Assembly: GCF_021173085.1 (NCBI RefSeq) | Contig: NZ_CP076412.1 | Location: forward strand, 1,116,001 to 1,180,000 | DNA: 64,000 bases | Direction of reading: 5' to 3' | Source: Ralstonia wenshanensis | GTDB taxonomy: Bacteria; Pseudomonadota; Gammaproteobacteria; Burkholderiales; Burkholderiaceae | Part shown: piece after piece, positions 35,843 through 44,898 of the stretch | Layout of the letters: the number at the start of each line of letters is the position of its first letter | Position numbering within the stretch: position 1 is the stretch's first letter | Position numbers and translations under genes: made by a program | The notes under the pieces: generated by a model | The model's input: the letters and a program-made list of their open reading frames with translations, nothing else | What the model was told of the DNA's origin: nothing | The model's database searches: none

Positions 35843-37390
35843 TCAAGCCGCTTGGCGGCCGGGTTCAGCGTTGATTGCAGCAGCCAGGATGCGCTCCTGG
35901 GTCAGGCCTTGATTGACGAAGTCGCCGCGCAACTGGCCTTCGCCGATGACCAGGACACGATCGCTCATGCCAAGGATTTCCGGCATCTCGGAAGAAACCA
36001 TGATGATCGCCACGCCGCTGGCGGCCAGGTCGGCAATCATTTTGTAGATGTCGTATTTGGAGCCGACGTCGACACCGCGCGTGGGCTCATCTAGGATGAG
36101 CACCTTCGGCATCGCCAGCACCATCTTCGTGACCACGGCCTTCTGCTGGTTGCCGCCGGAGAGGCTGGCAATCGCCAGTGCGGGGCTTGCGGTCTTGATG
36201 CGCAGGCGTTTGATTTCGCGGTCGACGGTGGTGAGTTCGGCGCCCTTGTCGACACGCAAACCGCGTGCGTACTGAGCCAGCGTGGCGAGCGTGATGTTCT
36301 CGCCCACGGCCATCAGCGGGACGATGCCGTGGCGCTTGCGGTCTTCGGGCACCAGGCAGATGCCGTTGGCAATCGCCTGCGCGGGTGTGCTGACCTTGAC
36401 CGGCTTGCCTTCGATGATGATCTCGGCGCTGGAGCGGCCAGGGTAGGCGCCGAACAGCGCCGATACCATCTCCGTACGCCCGGCGCCCACCAGACCGGCA
36501 ACGCCGAGAATCTCGCCGCGGCGCACGGCAAAACTCACGTTGTCGGTGCGCTTGCGGTTCGGGTTGGTGACATCCCAGCAGGTGACGTTGCGCGCTTCCA
36601 TCACGACTTCGCCCACGGTGTGTTCCACCTTGGGGAAGAGCGATGTCATTTCGCGACCGACCATCATCGTGATGATGTTGTCGATGGTCATTTCGGCGGC
36701 GGGGCGCGTGCCGATGTGCTTGCCGTCGCGGATGACGGTGACGGTGTCGCACACGCGCTTGACCTCATCGAGCTTGTGCGAGATGTACACGCACGCCACG
36801 CCGCTGCGCTTGAGGTCGTCGATGATGGACAGCAGCACCTCGATTTCCTTGGCGGACAGCGAAGACGTCGGCTCGTCCAGGATCAACAGCCGCGCGTTCT
36901 TGGCCAGCGCCTTGGCAATCTCAAAGAGCTGCTGGTGGCCGCTACCGTAGTTCATCACGGGCGCGGCCACGTTCACGTCGGTCAGGCGCAGGCGGGCGAG
37001 CAGCTCTTCCGCCTTGGCGTGCATGGCGTCGTAGTCCATGCGGCCCCCCGGCTTGGTGATCTCGTTGCCGAGGAAGATGTTCTCCGTGACGGAGAGCTGC
37101 TGCACCAGCATCAGTTCCTGATGGATGATGACGATGCCGGCGCGCTCGCTGTCACGCACGGAATGCGCGTGCAGCGGCTCACCTTCCCACAGGATCTCGC
37201 CTTCGAAGGTGCCGTAGGGGTAGACCCCTGACAGCACCTTCATGAGGGTCGATTTCCCGGCGCCGTTCTCCCCGCACAATCCGACGCACTCGCCCGGCTT
37301 GACTGCCAGGCTGACGCCGTCGAGCGCACGCACACCGGAGAACGACTTCACGATGTTGCGCATCTCGAACAGGGTGCCGTTACTGCTCAT
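35843..37390 (-). CDS. xylG: XylG-like sugar ABC transporter ATPase (two ABC domains)
   Basis: 515 residues with two ABC domains. Domain 1: Walker [10 protein letters not shown], signature-like YGSGHQQ and Walker [11 protein letters not shown]. Domain 2: degenerate Walker [10 protein letters not shown], signature [11 protein letters not shown] and Walker [13 protein letters not shown]. The altered second P-loop is normal for monosaccharide importers of the RbsA/XylG type. It powers import through XylH. Confidence 0.93.
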   Translation of the reverse strand: MSSNGTLFEMRNIVKSFSGVRALDGVSLAVKPGECVGLCGENGAGKSTLMKVLSGVYPYGTFEGEILWEGEPLHAHSVRDSERAGIVIIHQELMLVQQLSVTENIFLGNEITKPGGRMDYDAMHAKAEELLARLRLTDVNVAAPVMNYGSGHQQLFEIAKALAKNARLLILDEPTSSLSAKEIEVLLSIIDDLKRSGVACVYISHKLDEVKRVCDTVTVIRDGKHIGTRPAAEMTIDNIITMMVGREMTSLFPKVEHTVGEVVMEARNVTCWDVTNPNRKRTDNVSFAVRRGEILGVAGLVGAGRTEMVSALFGAYPGRSSAEIIIEGKPVKVSTPAQAIANGICLVPEDRKRHGIVPLMAVGENITLATLAQYARGLRVDKGAELTTVDREIKRLRIKTASPALAIASLSGGNQQKAVVTKMVLAMPKVLILDEPTRGVDVGSKYDIYKMIADLAASGVAIIMVSSEMPEILGMSDRVLVIGEGQLRGDFVNQGLTQERILAAAINAEPGRQAA

Positions 37391-37460
37391 GGCGTTCTCC
37401 TACTGACTACGACTGACCACTGACCGCCGATGACCGACGACCGACTGCTGCACCGGCTGC

Positions 37461-38471
37461 TTACTTGCCGAAGATCTGCTGATGCGTATAGAAGCCGTCC
37501 TTGACGACGGTGCTATCCAGGTTGTCCTTGGTCAGCAGCGTCGGGGTCAGCAGCACGGTATCGACGTCCTTCTTGCCATTGTTCAGCTTGGTGTTGAACT
37601 TGGGCGTGGTGCCCTTGACGAAGTCGACGGCCATCTCGGCGGCGGTGGCGGCAATTTCCTTGATCGGCTTGTACACCGTCATGGCTTGCGTGCCTTCAGC
37701 CACGCGGCGCACGGCGGCCAGGTCGGCATCTTGACCCGACACCGGCACCTTGCCTGCCAGCTTCTGGCGTGCCAGCGCCTGGATGGCGCCGCCGGCCGTG
37801 CCGTCGTTGGAGGCGACGATGCCCTGGATGTTGTTGTTGTTTGCGGTCAACGCATTCTCAACAATGTTCTGCGCCTTCGAGGGGTCCCACTCCGGCGTCC
37901 ACTGCTCGCCGACGATCTTGATGTCGCCCTTGTCGACGTACGGCTTGAGGACCTTCATCTGGCCTTCGCGCAGCAGGCGGGCGTTGTTGTCGGTGGCGGC
38001 GCCGCCCAGCAGGAAATAGTTGCCCTTCGGTGCCAGCTTGACTACGCCCTGCGCCTGCAGCTCGCCCACCTTCACGTTGTCGAAGGTCACGTAGCCGTCG
38101 ATGTCGGCATTCAGGATCAGGCGGTCATACGACACCACCTTGATGCCCTTCTTCTTGGCGCTGGCGATGGCGTTGCCCAGCACCTTGGAGTTGAACGGCA
38201 CGATCACGAGTACGTCGACATTCTGGGCGATCAGGTTTTCGATCTGGGCGATCTGCTTGGCTTCGTTGGCGTTGGCCGACTGCACGTTCACGGTCGCGCC
38301 CAGCTTCTTGGCCGATTCGACAAAGTAGTCGCGGTCGTGCGTCCAGCGCTCCACGCGCAGGTCGTCGATCGAGAAGCCGATCACCGGGGCTTCCTTGCTG
38401 GCGTGGGCCGAGGTGGCTGCGAAAGTGAGGACCGCGGCAGCGGCAATGGTGTTCAGTACGCGGGAAAGCAT
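37461..38471 (-). CDS. xylF: XylF-like periplasmic sugar-binding protein
   Basis: 336 residues from the ATG at 38471, which follows GGAGAC at ideal spacing; an ATG six codons earlier is weaker. A signal peptide ends near A-S-A-H-A. The mature part closely follows E. coli XylF (IDDLRVERWTHDRDYF, SANANEAKQIAQIENLI, ALTANNNNIQGIVASNDGTA), so xylose or a similar aldopentose/hexose is the likely ligand. It is the first intact gene of the operon, transcribed from the operator-bearing promoter at 38719-38748 through the oprB remnant. Confidence 0.92.
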   Translation of the reverse strand: MLSRVLNTIAAAAVLTFAATSAHASKEAPVIGFSIDDLRVERWTHDRDYFVESAKKLGATVNVQSANANEAKQIAQIENLIAQNVDVLVIVPFNSKVLGNAIASAKKKGIKVVSYDRLILNADIDGYVTFDNVKVGELQAQGVVKLAPKGNYFLLGGAATDNNARLLREGQMKVLKPYVDKGDIKIVGEQWTPEWDPSKAQNIVENALTANNNNIQGIVASNDGTAGGAIQALARQKLAGKVPVSGQDADLAAVRRVAEGTQAMTVYKPIKEIAATAAEMAVDFVKGTTPKFNTKLNNGKKDVDTVLLTPTLLTKDNLDSTVVKDGFYTHQQIFGK

Positions 38472-38501
38472 GAATGTCTCCTTCTTCATTGATGTTGTCG
38501 T

Positions 38502-38642
38502 TCAGAACGCTATGCCGGCTGTCAGCCTGATCACGAACGCGTTCTTGTTCTGGCTGGTGCCGTCCGGATGCAAGATGTACTGCAGATTAGGACGGAAGTA
38601 CATCGACGGCTCTGTGGCCAGCCGCAGGACGGCTCGCGCACA
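38502..38642 (-). pseudogene. Remnant of an OprB-type carbohydrate porin (C-terminus only)
   Basis: The last 46 codons of an open frame read CARAVLRLATEPSMYF, then RPNLQYILHPDGTSQNKNAF, then VIRLTAGIAF and stop. Carbohydrate-selective OprB porins end in this way (R/Q-PNLQYI-HPGG, final beta-strand with terminal Phe). Upstream the similarity stops and the xyl operator/promoter begins. The frame stays open but the rest of the gene is missing, so this is a deletion scar between promoter and xylF. Confidence 0.55.
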
Positions 38643-38718
38643 TGGAGATTCGTCGCCATCACGCGCAAGGGCGTTTTGGCCGGCACCGGCATCCGGTTCA
38701 CGGGCCGGTTGGGACTGG

Positions 38719-38748
38719 AGAATGGTCAAAATTGACAGCGCTGTCAAT
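38719..38748 (-). promoter_or_regulatory. xylFGH promoter overlapped by LacI-type operator
   Basis: On the minus strand TTGACA, a 17-base spacer and CATTCT (38719-38724) form a promoter. The -35 box is part of the perfect 18-bp palindrome ATTGACAGCGCTGTCAAT at 38731-38748, which has the central CpG of LacI-family operators. A repressor bound here would block the -35 region. Confidence 0.65.
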
Positions 38749-38842
38749 CTCGGGATTTGCCCTAGGTCCGAGGCACCACACGCGATTGTCTCCAACGCCT
38801 TGCAGTGACGTGCCTTGGCAAAGAACTAGGGCAACTCCCTAC

Positions 38843-38872
38843 ATTGACAGCGCTGTCAATTCTCCTCATTCT
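38843..38872 (+). promoter_or_regulatory. Porin promoter overlapped by identical LacI-type operator
   Basis: The same 18-bp palindrome occurs at 38843-38860. On the plus strand TTGACA, a 17-base spacer and CATTCT (38867-38872) face the porin gene. Spacing and -10 sequence mirror the xylF promoter 112 bases away, implying co-regulation and possibly DNA looping. Confidence 0.65.
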
Positions 38873-38942
38873 CCTGTCCGGGCCCGCCAAGAGACTCGGC
38901 TCGAACGAACAAAGACAACGCCAAATTGAGGAGACGAAAGCT

Positions 38943-40022
38943 ATGCGTATCAAGAACCCATCCCAGCGGATTGCCATCGCGGCCGCTGCAGCCCTGCTGG
39001 CAGCGACCAGCGGCCTGGCTGCCGCGCAGAGCAGTGTCACGCTGTATGGCCGCGTCGGCGGCGGCATCGACTACACGAACAAGATCGCGACAGCAAACGG
39101 CACCGCCAGCAACCTGCAGTACGGCGGCAACCAATGGGGGACCAGCATGTGGGGCCTCAAGGGTTCCGAGGATCTGGGTGGCGGGCTGTCTGCCGTGATG
39201 AACCTCGAGAACGGCTTCAACTCGGGTTCCGGTTCGTCGGATGCGCTGTTCAATCGTTTCGCGGTCGTCGGGCTGTCGAGCAAGACGTATGGCACGCTGT
39301 TGCTGGGCCGCGCCATGGGCATCCCCGATGGCGAGACATGGTCGATTGACCCGATGGGTCTGCAGAACATGGGCGCCGAGACGCTGCAGGCCAATCGCAC
39401 CTGGGGCTCGCGCCAGAACGCGATCACCTACAACTCGCCGACCTGGGGCGGCTTCTCGTTCCGTGCCCAGGCGGGCCTGAACGGAACCGCAGGGCATTTC
39501 AATGCCGGCAGGCAGCTTGCCGGTGCGTTGGCCTACCAGAGCGGCCCGCTGATGCTCAAGGCGTTCTACGAAGAAATTCGCGACACCAACGGCGAGTTCA
39601 CCAACCTCTATACGGCTTCCCGCCTGTTCACGGCAGGTGGCACCTATCAGATCGGTGACGTCAAGCTGTTCGGCGGCTACAGCCGTATCCAGTCGGGCGG
39701 CGCCACTGTTGCGGATGCAGACAACCCGACCGGCGCGACCCACCAGCAAACCTACTGGCTGGGGGCCAACTATCAGATCACACCGGCTTTGACGCTGATC
39801 GGCGGTGCATACCGGGCGAACCGCAACCAGGGCGGCGGAAATGGCACGCTGCTGACGGTGGGCGCCAACTACTACTTCTCGAAGCGCACGCTGCTGTACG
39901 GCACCATCGGTACCGTGATGAATGGCAGCAACGCGTCTTTCTCGGTTGAGGCGGGCGGCGGCAAGCCGTCGCCGGGTTCGGGCCAGCAAGGCGTGTACAC
40001 GGGGATCATGCACTGGTTCTGA
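38943..40022 (+). CDS. Outer-membrane general porin (porin_4 family)
   Basis: 359 residues from the ATG at 38943. A signal peptide ends at A-A-A-Q, then SSVTLYGRVGGGIDYTNK begins the trimeric beta-barrel, which ends in H-W-F with the terminal Phe recognised by the BAM machinery. This is the usual Burkholderiales porin. A promoter with the same operator as xylFGH suggests it lets the sugar through the outer membrane in place of the lost OprB porin. Confidence 0.93.
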   Translation: MRIKNPSQRIAIAAAAALLAATSGLAAAQSSVTLYGRVGGGIDYTNKIATANGTASNLQYGGNQWGTSMWGLKGSEDLGGGLSAVMNLENGFNSGSGSSDALFNRFAVVGLSSKTYGTLLLGRAMGIPDGETWSIDPMGLQNMGAETLQANRTWGSRQNAITYNSPTWGGFSFRAQAGLNGTAGHFNAGRQLAGALAYQSGPLMLKAFYEEIRDTNGEFTNLYTASRLFTAGGTYQIGDVKLFGGYSRIQSGGATVADADNPTGATHQQTYWLGANYQITPALTLIGGAYRANRNQGGGNGTLLTVGANYYFSKRTLLYGTIGTVMNGSNASFSVEAGGGKPSPGSGQQGVYTGIMHWF

Positions 40023-40167
40023 CGCGCTTCGCGTCACGCCTCAAAGCGCGATGGCGGCATGGCCGTCATCTGCGCAACCTCCGCAAAGCAGGCGCGGCGT
40101 TCCCTGGTTGGCATTGACCTTGCTCATGTCGCGGGCTGCACTTTCTCAGCCAACCCAGGGAGCCGCC

Positions 40168-40611
40168 ATGCAACGCGAAGACGTAACGGATCTGATCGTC
40201 CTGCAGAAGATCAAAAAGAAACTGACGTGGACGCAGTTGGCCGAGCTCATCGGCCACAGCAAGGAATGGAGTACCGCAGCGCTGCTCGGCCAGATGACGC
40301 TGACCGAAGCGCAGGCAAAGGCCGTTGGCGCGGCGCTGGATCTGCCTGAAGAGGCCATCGCGCTGCTGCAGGTGCCACCGTACAAGGGGTCGCTGCCCAC
40401 GGCAGTGCCGACCGATCCGCTGATCTACCGCTTCTACGAACTCGTCAGCGTGTACGGCACAACGTTCAAGGCGCTGATCCACGAAGAGTTTGGCGACGGC
40501 ATCATGAGCGCGATCGATTTCAACATGGACCTCACCCGCGAGCCCGACCCCAAGGGCGATCGCGTGCGCATCGTCATGAGCGGCAAGTTCCTGCCGTACA
40601 AAACCTACTGA
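40168..40611 (+). CDS. cynS: Cyanate hydratase (cyanase)
   Basis: 147 residues from the ATG at 40168, preceded by GGGAGCC. The catalytic triad of cyanase is present: R88 and E91 in YRFYELVSVYG and S114 in GIMSAIDF. It converts cyanate and bicarbonate to ammonia and CO2, giving nitrogen and detoxification. CynR/CynT partners are not adjacent, and it stands alone after the porin gene, with a convergent GntR gene whose stop is four bases away. Confidence 0.95.
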   Translation: MQREDVTDLIVLQKIKKKLTWTQLAELIGHSKEWSTAALLGQMTLTEAQAKAVGAALDLPEEAIALLQVPPYKGSLPTAVPTDPLIYRFYELVSVYGTTFKALIHEEFGDGIMSAIDFNMDLTREPDPKGDRVRIVMSGKFLPYKTY

Positions 40612-40615
40612 GCGA

Positions 40616-41455
40616 TCAGTCTTCGTGGCCGCCGTCGTCGTGTTCGTCGAGCACGGGACGATGGCGACGCGGCATCTCGGAATCGAGCACGAGACGGCCG
40701 TGCACCCGGCCCTTCATTCGCGTGACATGGTGGGTGCAGTCTTCCATGTGCGTGCTCATGAGTGCACGCACGGTCTCGGCGTCGCGCACGCGTGCCGCAT
40801 CCAGAATCTGCCGGTGAAACTTGACGTTGGACGCGCCGAACTTGGCGTGGTCCTTCGGTGACGTTTCGTTGCCGAACACCACAAGCTGCCGAATCATTTC
40901 GTTGATCAGCTCGCAGCAGAACCGCAGCATCGGGTTGGGATTGGCTGCGGCCAGGATGTCGTGAAAGCTCAGGTCTTCCTGACGCTGGTCGAGCGGCGCG
41001 GCGGCCTTGGCAGAAGCCGGGTCGCACAGGTCGATGGTGTGCTCAAGTGCGCGGAAGTCGTCGTCCGTCAGATGCGGCACCGCCCCGGCGGCCAGCTCTG
41101 GCTCAAGCAGCCGGCGCACGGTGTAGACGTCTGCAATCCCGATGTCTTTGAAAAACAGATAGTTCTGCATGAGCTGGAACGTGCGGTCCAGCGGCACCTC
41201 GACGATGGTGCCGCCGCCGGCGGGCCCCGTGCTCACACTCACCAGGCCCTGCACCTCCAAAGACTTGAGCGCCTCGCGAATCGTGCCCTTGCTCACCCCG
41301 AAGGTTTCCTGCAGCTTGATCTCCTGCGGGAGCTTGTCGCCGGGCTTGAGGTTGCGCTGCGTGATCAGCCGCTTCAGTTCTTCTGCAACGAGGTCGGCGC
41401 GCTTCTGCTTGCGGATGCCGATTGACGCCGTCTTGCCTGCTCCGAGTGTGGCCAT
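40616..41455 (-). CDS. GntR-family (FadR/FCD subfamily) regulator
   Basis: 279 residues. The N-terminal winged helix reads LKPGDKLPQEIKLQETFGVS, then KGTIREALKSLEVQGLV, and the all-helical FCD domain follows with its metal-binding His (SFHDILAAANPNPML and a later FHRQIL). The C-terminal about 25 residues are extra and charged. It diverges from the Liv-type ABC operon across 356 bases and is the probable repressor, sensing a carboxylate or amino-acid-like ligand. Confidence 0.88.
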   Translation of the reverse strand: MATLGAGKTASIGIRKQKRADLVAEELKRLITQRNLKPGDKLPQEIKLQETFGVSKGTIREALKSLEVQGLVSVSTGPAGGGTIVEVPLDRTFQLMQNYLFFKDIGIADVYTVRRLLEPELAAGAVPHLTDDDFRALEHTIDLCDPASAKAAAPLDQRQEDLSFHDILAAANPNPMLRFCCELINEMIRQLVVFGNETSPKDHAKFGASNVKFHRQILDAARVRDAETVRALMSTHMEDCTHHVTRMKGRVHGRLVLDSEMPRRHRPVLDEHDDGGHED

Positions 41456-41811
41456 GAATGTCCGTTCCTAGTTGCGCGCATTCTAACTGCCGGGTTGTGC
41501 TGCACGGGCTGCCCGACGTGGTGCATGCATGCCCTTCGATCGTGCGCACGCACCGCGTTTCCGCATCGTCGCCCGGCACCTCCATCGCACACACCTTGGC
41601 GTAAACACCGACCTCGTCGTCGTTGACGCGGCGTGGACGCGGCTTCTATGATGATTTCGCCTATTTATCATAACAAATATAAGAAACTGGTCTGGTTCTT
41701 GCTCGACGTGATGGTCGGCGAAAACCTCGCCGGTCAAGGCTAGGAGGAAGCTGCCGTCGGTGGTGGCTCCGAGCGCTGTTCTGTCATCCACACGAACCCA
41801 AGGAGTGCGCT
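41456..41811. other. Divergent regulatory region between GntR gene and ABC operon
   Basis: No gene seen. An AT-rich stretch lies around 41660-41685, followed by AACTGGTCTG at 41685, which resembles half of the FadR-type operator AACTGGTCNGACCAGTT. The other half is not conserved. The AAGGAG at 41800-41805 is the ribosome-binding site for the downstream TTG start. Confidence 0.4.
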
Positions 41812-43011
41812 TTGAATCGTCGAGACTTGCTCAAACTGGCGGCGCTGTCCGCCGTGCCCGCCTCGCTGCTGCAGGCCCGTTCTGCGTGGGCGGCCGATGC
41901 CATCGAACTGGGCTGCCCGGTGCCGATGTCCGGTCCGTTTGCCGCCAACGGCAAGTTTGCCGACCTCGGCATGAAGCTGGCCGTGGAGCAATACGGCAAG
42001 GTGCTCGGCCGGCCGCTGGCGTATAGCGTGCTCGACACCGAAGGCAAGCCGGCCACGGCCGTGCGCAAGGTGCAGGAACTCGCGCAGCAGAAGAATGCGC
42101 GCTACTTCGCGGGCGGCATCCTGTCGTCCGAATCGCTGGCGATGGGCAAGGAGGCGGAGAAGTTTGGCGGCGTGTTCATCACCACCGCAGGGGCCGATGA
42201 AATTACCGGCAAGGACTGCAACCGCGCGACCTTCCGCTGGTCGGTGCCGACCTACGGCGCCATCGAGCGCACCGTGCGCCCGCTGATCGAATCGATGCCC
42301 AAGGCCAAGCGCTGGTACACCATCACGCCGCAATACGTGTTTGGCGACGGCTTGCTCTCGGCGGCCAAGAACATCTTCAAGGAAAAGGGCATCGAGCATG
42401 TGGGCAACAGCTATCACGCGCTCACCGAAAAGGAGTTCAGCGGTTACCTGACCAACGCGATGGCCGCCAAGCCCGACGTGCTGCTGATCCTGAACTTCGG
42501 CTCGCAATCGTCCGACACGCTGCGCCAGGCGGTGAGCTTTGGCATGAAGAAGAACACGACGATCCTGGTGGCGTGGGCGTCTGGCCTGGAGCAGTTCGAA
42601 TCGCTCGGCGCCGACCTGTGCGATGGCGTGTACTTTGGCGCGCAGTACTGGCACGACGTGGATACGCCCGCCAACCACGATCTGGTGAAACGCACGCAGG
42701 CTGCGTTCAAGTCCAACCCGAACTACAGCCTCGCGGGCTCCTACACCTGCACCAAGATCCTGCTCGACGCGATGATCAAGGCCGGCAGCGTCGACCCGAA
42801 GGCCGTGATTGCCGCGCTGCAGGGCATGAAGTACGACGGGCTGACGGGCCCCGAAGAAATTCGTGCAGCCGACCACCAGGTGCTCAAGAACTACTACCTG
42901 CTCAAGGGCAAGCCCAAGAGCCGCATGAAGGACAAGGACGACTTTGCCGAAGTGGTGTCGGTGGGCAAAGCCTTCCTGCCGGTCGAACAGACGCAGTGCA
43001 AGCTGACCTGA
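41812..43011 (+). CDS. Tat-exported Liv-type ABC substrate-binding protein
   Basis: 399 residues from a TTG start with AAGGAG at optimal spacing; no ATG is available. It begins with a twin-arginine signal (N-R-R-D-L-L-K followed by LAALSAVPASLL) and an A-W-A-A cleavage region. The mature part is a type I periplasmic binding protein of the branched-chain amino-acid/amide group (ELGCPVPMSGPFAANGKFAD). Export in a folded state by Tat is less common for such proteins. It presents ligand to the two permeases and two ATPases that follow; ligand unknown, probably an amino-acid derivative judging by the linked hydrolases. Confidence 0.9.
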   Translation: MNRRDLLKLAALSAVPASLLQARSAWAADAIELGCPVPMSGPFAANGKFADLGMKLAVEQYGKVLGRPLAYSVLDTEGKPATAVRKVQELAQQKNARYFAGGILSSESLAMGKEAEKFGGVFITTAGADEITGKDCNRATFRWSVPTYGAIERTVRPLIESMPKAKRWYTITPQYVFGDGLLSAAKNIFKEKGIEHVGNSYHALTEKEFSGYLTNAMAAKPDVLLILNFGSQSSDTLRQAVSFGMKKNTTILVAWASGLEQFESLGADLCDGVYFGAQYWHDVDTPANHDLVKRTQAAFKSNPNYSLAGSYTCTKILLDAMIKAGSVDPKAVIAALQGMKYDGLTGPEEIRAADHQVLKNYYLLKGKPKSRMKDKDDFAEVVSVGKAFLPVEQTQCKLT

Positions 43012-43072
43012 TGCGTCATACGCCCGCACTCAACGTAGGGTGCGGGTGCTCGTCTCTCCACCTGCGATTCCA

Positions 43073-43930
43073 ATGAACGTCTACCTGCTCCAGGTCGTCA
43101 ACGGCGTGGGGATCGGCATGCTCTACTTCCTGCTGGCGGTGGGGCTGTCGATCATCTTCGGGCTGTTGCGCTTCGTCAATTTTGCCCACGGCGCGTTCTA
43201 TGCGCTCGGTGCGTATCTCTGCTTCCAGGCCCTGCAGATGGGCATGAATTTCTGGTTGGCGCTTGTGCTCGCGCCCATCGTCATCGGCGCGCTTGCCTGG
43301 GTGACGGAGAAGGTGCTGCTGCGCCACGTGTATGCGCAGGCGCACGAGTTCCACATCGTCGTCACCGTGGGGCTGGCGCTGGTGGTGCAGGAACTCATCA
43401 TCGTGGCGTGGGGGCCGCTGGGCGTGGATGTGCCGGCGCCCGACGCGCTGCAGGGCGTGGTGATGTGGGGCGATTTCGTCTATCCGAAATATCGCCTCTT
43501 CGTGATCGGTTTTACCGCCGTGCTGGCACTCGGGCTGTGGTGGCTGCTGGAGGGCACGCGCCTGGGCAGCGCGGTGCGCGCAGGCAGTGAATCGACCGAG
43601 ATGGTGTCGCTGCTCGGCATCAACGTGTTTCGCCTGTTCAGCCTGATGTTTGCGCTGGGTGCGGCGACGGCGGCGGTGGCCGGTGTGCTGGCTGCGCCCA
43701 TTCGCGGCGCGGAGCCCTTCATGGGCGTGGAGGCACTCGGCGTCGCCTTCGTGGTTGTGGTGGTGGGCGGCATGGGCAGTTTTGCGGGAGCGCTGGTCGG
43801 CGGCCTGCTGGTCGGCATCGTGCAGAGCCTGATGAGCACGCTGTGGCCCGAGGGCGCGCGGCTGATGATCTACGTGGCGATGGCAGCCGTGCTGCTGCTG
43901 CGCCCGCACGGCCTGCTGGGGAGGGGATGA
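43073..43930 (+). CDS. LivH-type ABC permease
   Basis: 285 residues from the ATG at 43073, with seven to eight hydrophobic helices and the family motif GLSIIFGLLRFVNFAHGAFY. It forms half of the import channel. The stop overlaps the next gene by ATGA. Confidence 0.9.
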   Translation: MNVYLLQVVNGVGIGMLYFLLAVGLSIIFGLLRFVNFAHGAFYALGAYLCFQALQMGMNFWLALVLAPIVIGALAWVTEKVLLRHVYAQAHEFHIVVTVGLALVVQELIIVAWGPLGVDVPAPDALQGVVMWGDFVYPKYRLFVIGFTAVLALGLWWLLEGTRLGSAVRAGSESTEMVSLLGINVFRLFSLMFALGAATAAVAGVLAAPIRGAEPFMGVEALGVAFVVVVVGGMGSFAGALVGGLLVGIVQSLMSTLWPEGARLMIYVAMAAVLLLRPHGLLGRG

Positions 43931-44898
43931 TGCAAGCCGCATTCCAGGGATTGTCGCGTCACCGCTTCTGGTGGCTGGCGCTGGGCGTGACGCTGTTGCT
44001 GCCGCTGGTGCTGACGTCCGGCACGTTGGCCACCGAAGTGCTCGTCTATGCGATGGCCGTGATGGCCTGCAACCTGCTGCTCGGCTACACGGGGTTGCTG
44101 TCGTTCGGGCAGGGCATCTTCTTCGGGCTCGGCAGCTATGCCGTGGGCATCGGTCTCACGCAACTGGCGCTGCCGATGCCGGTGGCGCTTGTTCTGGCCG
44201 TGGTTGTCGGCGCAATCGTGGCGGCGGTGGTTGGGTGGTTCGCCATCCGCCAGCGCGGCACGTACTTCGTCATGCTCACGCTGGCCTTCTCGCAGATGTT
44301 CTATTTCCTGGCCTACACCACGCCATCGCTCACGGGTGGCGATAACGGCCTGCTCGACATCCCGCGCCCGGCGTTTGCGGCGTCGCCGTGGGCGTTCTAC
44401 GCGTTCGTCGCGGTGCTGTTCCTTGTCGTGTTTTTCCTCGTGCAGCGCGTGACGGAATCGGTGTTTGGCCGCACGCTGCTCGCCATTCGCGACAACGAAG
44501 AACGCGCGCTCGCCGTCGGCTACAACGTGCGCGCCTTCAAACTGCTCGCGTTTGTCATCTCCGGTGCGGTGACGGGGCTGGCGGGCGCCCTGCACGCCAT
44601 GCTCACGGGCATCGCGCCGCTGGCCAATATCGACTACCACGTCAGCGAGATGATCTTGGTGATGACCGTCATCGGCGGCACGGGCAACGTGTTTGCCTCG
44701 GTGCTGGGGGCGGCGTTCTATGTGCTGCTGTCGGACTGGCTTTCCAGCCTGTGGCCGCGCTGGCTGATGCTGCTCGGCTTCCTGTTGATTGCGGTGAGCC
44801 TGTTCATGCAGCGCGGGCTGTTCGGGCTCGGGCAGAAGCTGTGGCAGCGCGTGCGCGCGCCGCGTCACGCACCGGCGGTGCAGGAGGAGCGCGCATGA
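43927..44898 (+). CDS. LivM-type ABC permease
   Basis: 323 residues from the ATG at 43927 (a second ATG is at 43930). Eight to nine helices and the motifs LLGYTGLLSFGQGIFFGLGSY and the EAA-like TVFGRTLLAIRDNEERALAVGY region, read as SVFGRTLLAIRDNEERALA. It pairs with the LivH-type permease. It overlaps both neighbours by four bases. Confidence 0.9.
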   Translation: MMQAAFQGLSRHRFWWLALGVTLLLPLVLTSGTLATEVLVYAMAVMACNLLLGYTGLLSFGQGIFFGLGSYAVGIGLTQLALPMPVALVLAVVVGAIVAAVVGWFAIRQRGTYFVMLTLAFSQMFYFLAYTTPSLTGGDNGLLDIPRPAFAASPWAFYAFVAVLFLVVFFLVQRVTESVFGRTLLAIRDNEERALAVGYNVRAFKLLAFVISGAVTGLAGALHAMLTGIAPLANIDYHVSEMILVMTVIGGTGNVFASVLGAAFYVLLSDWLSSLWPRWLMLLGFLLIAVSLFMQRGLFGLGQKLWQRVRAPRHAPAVQEERA

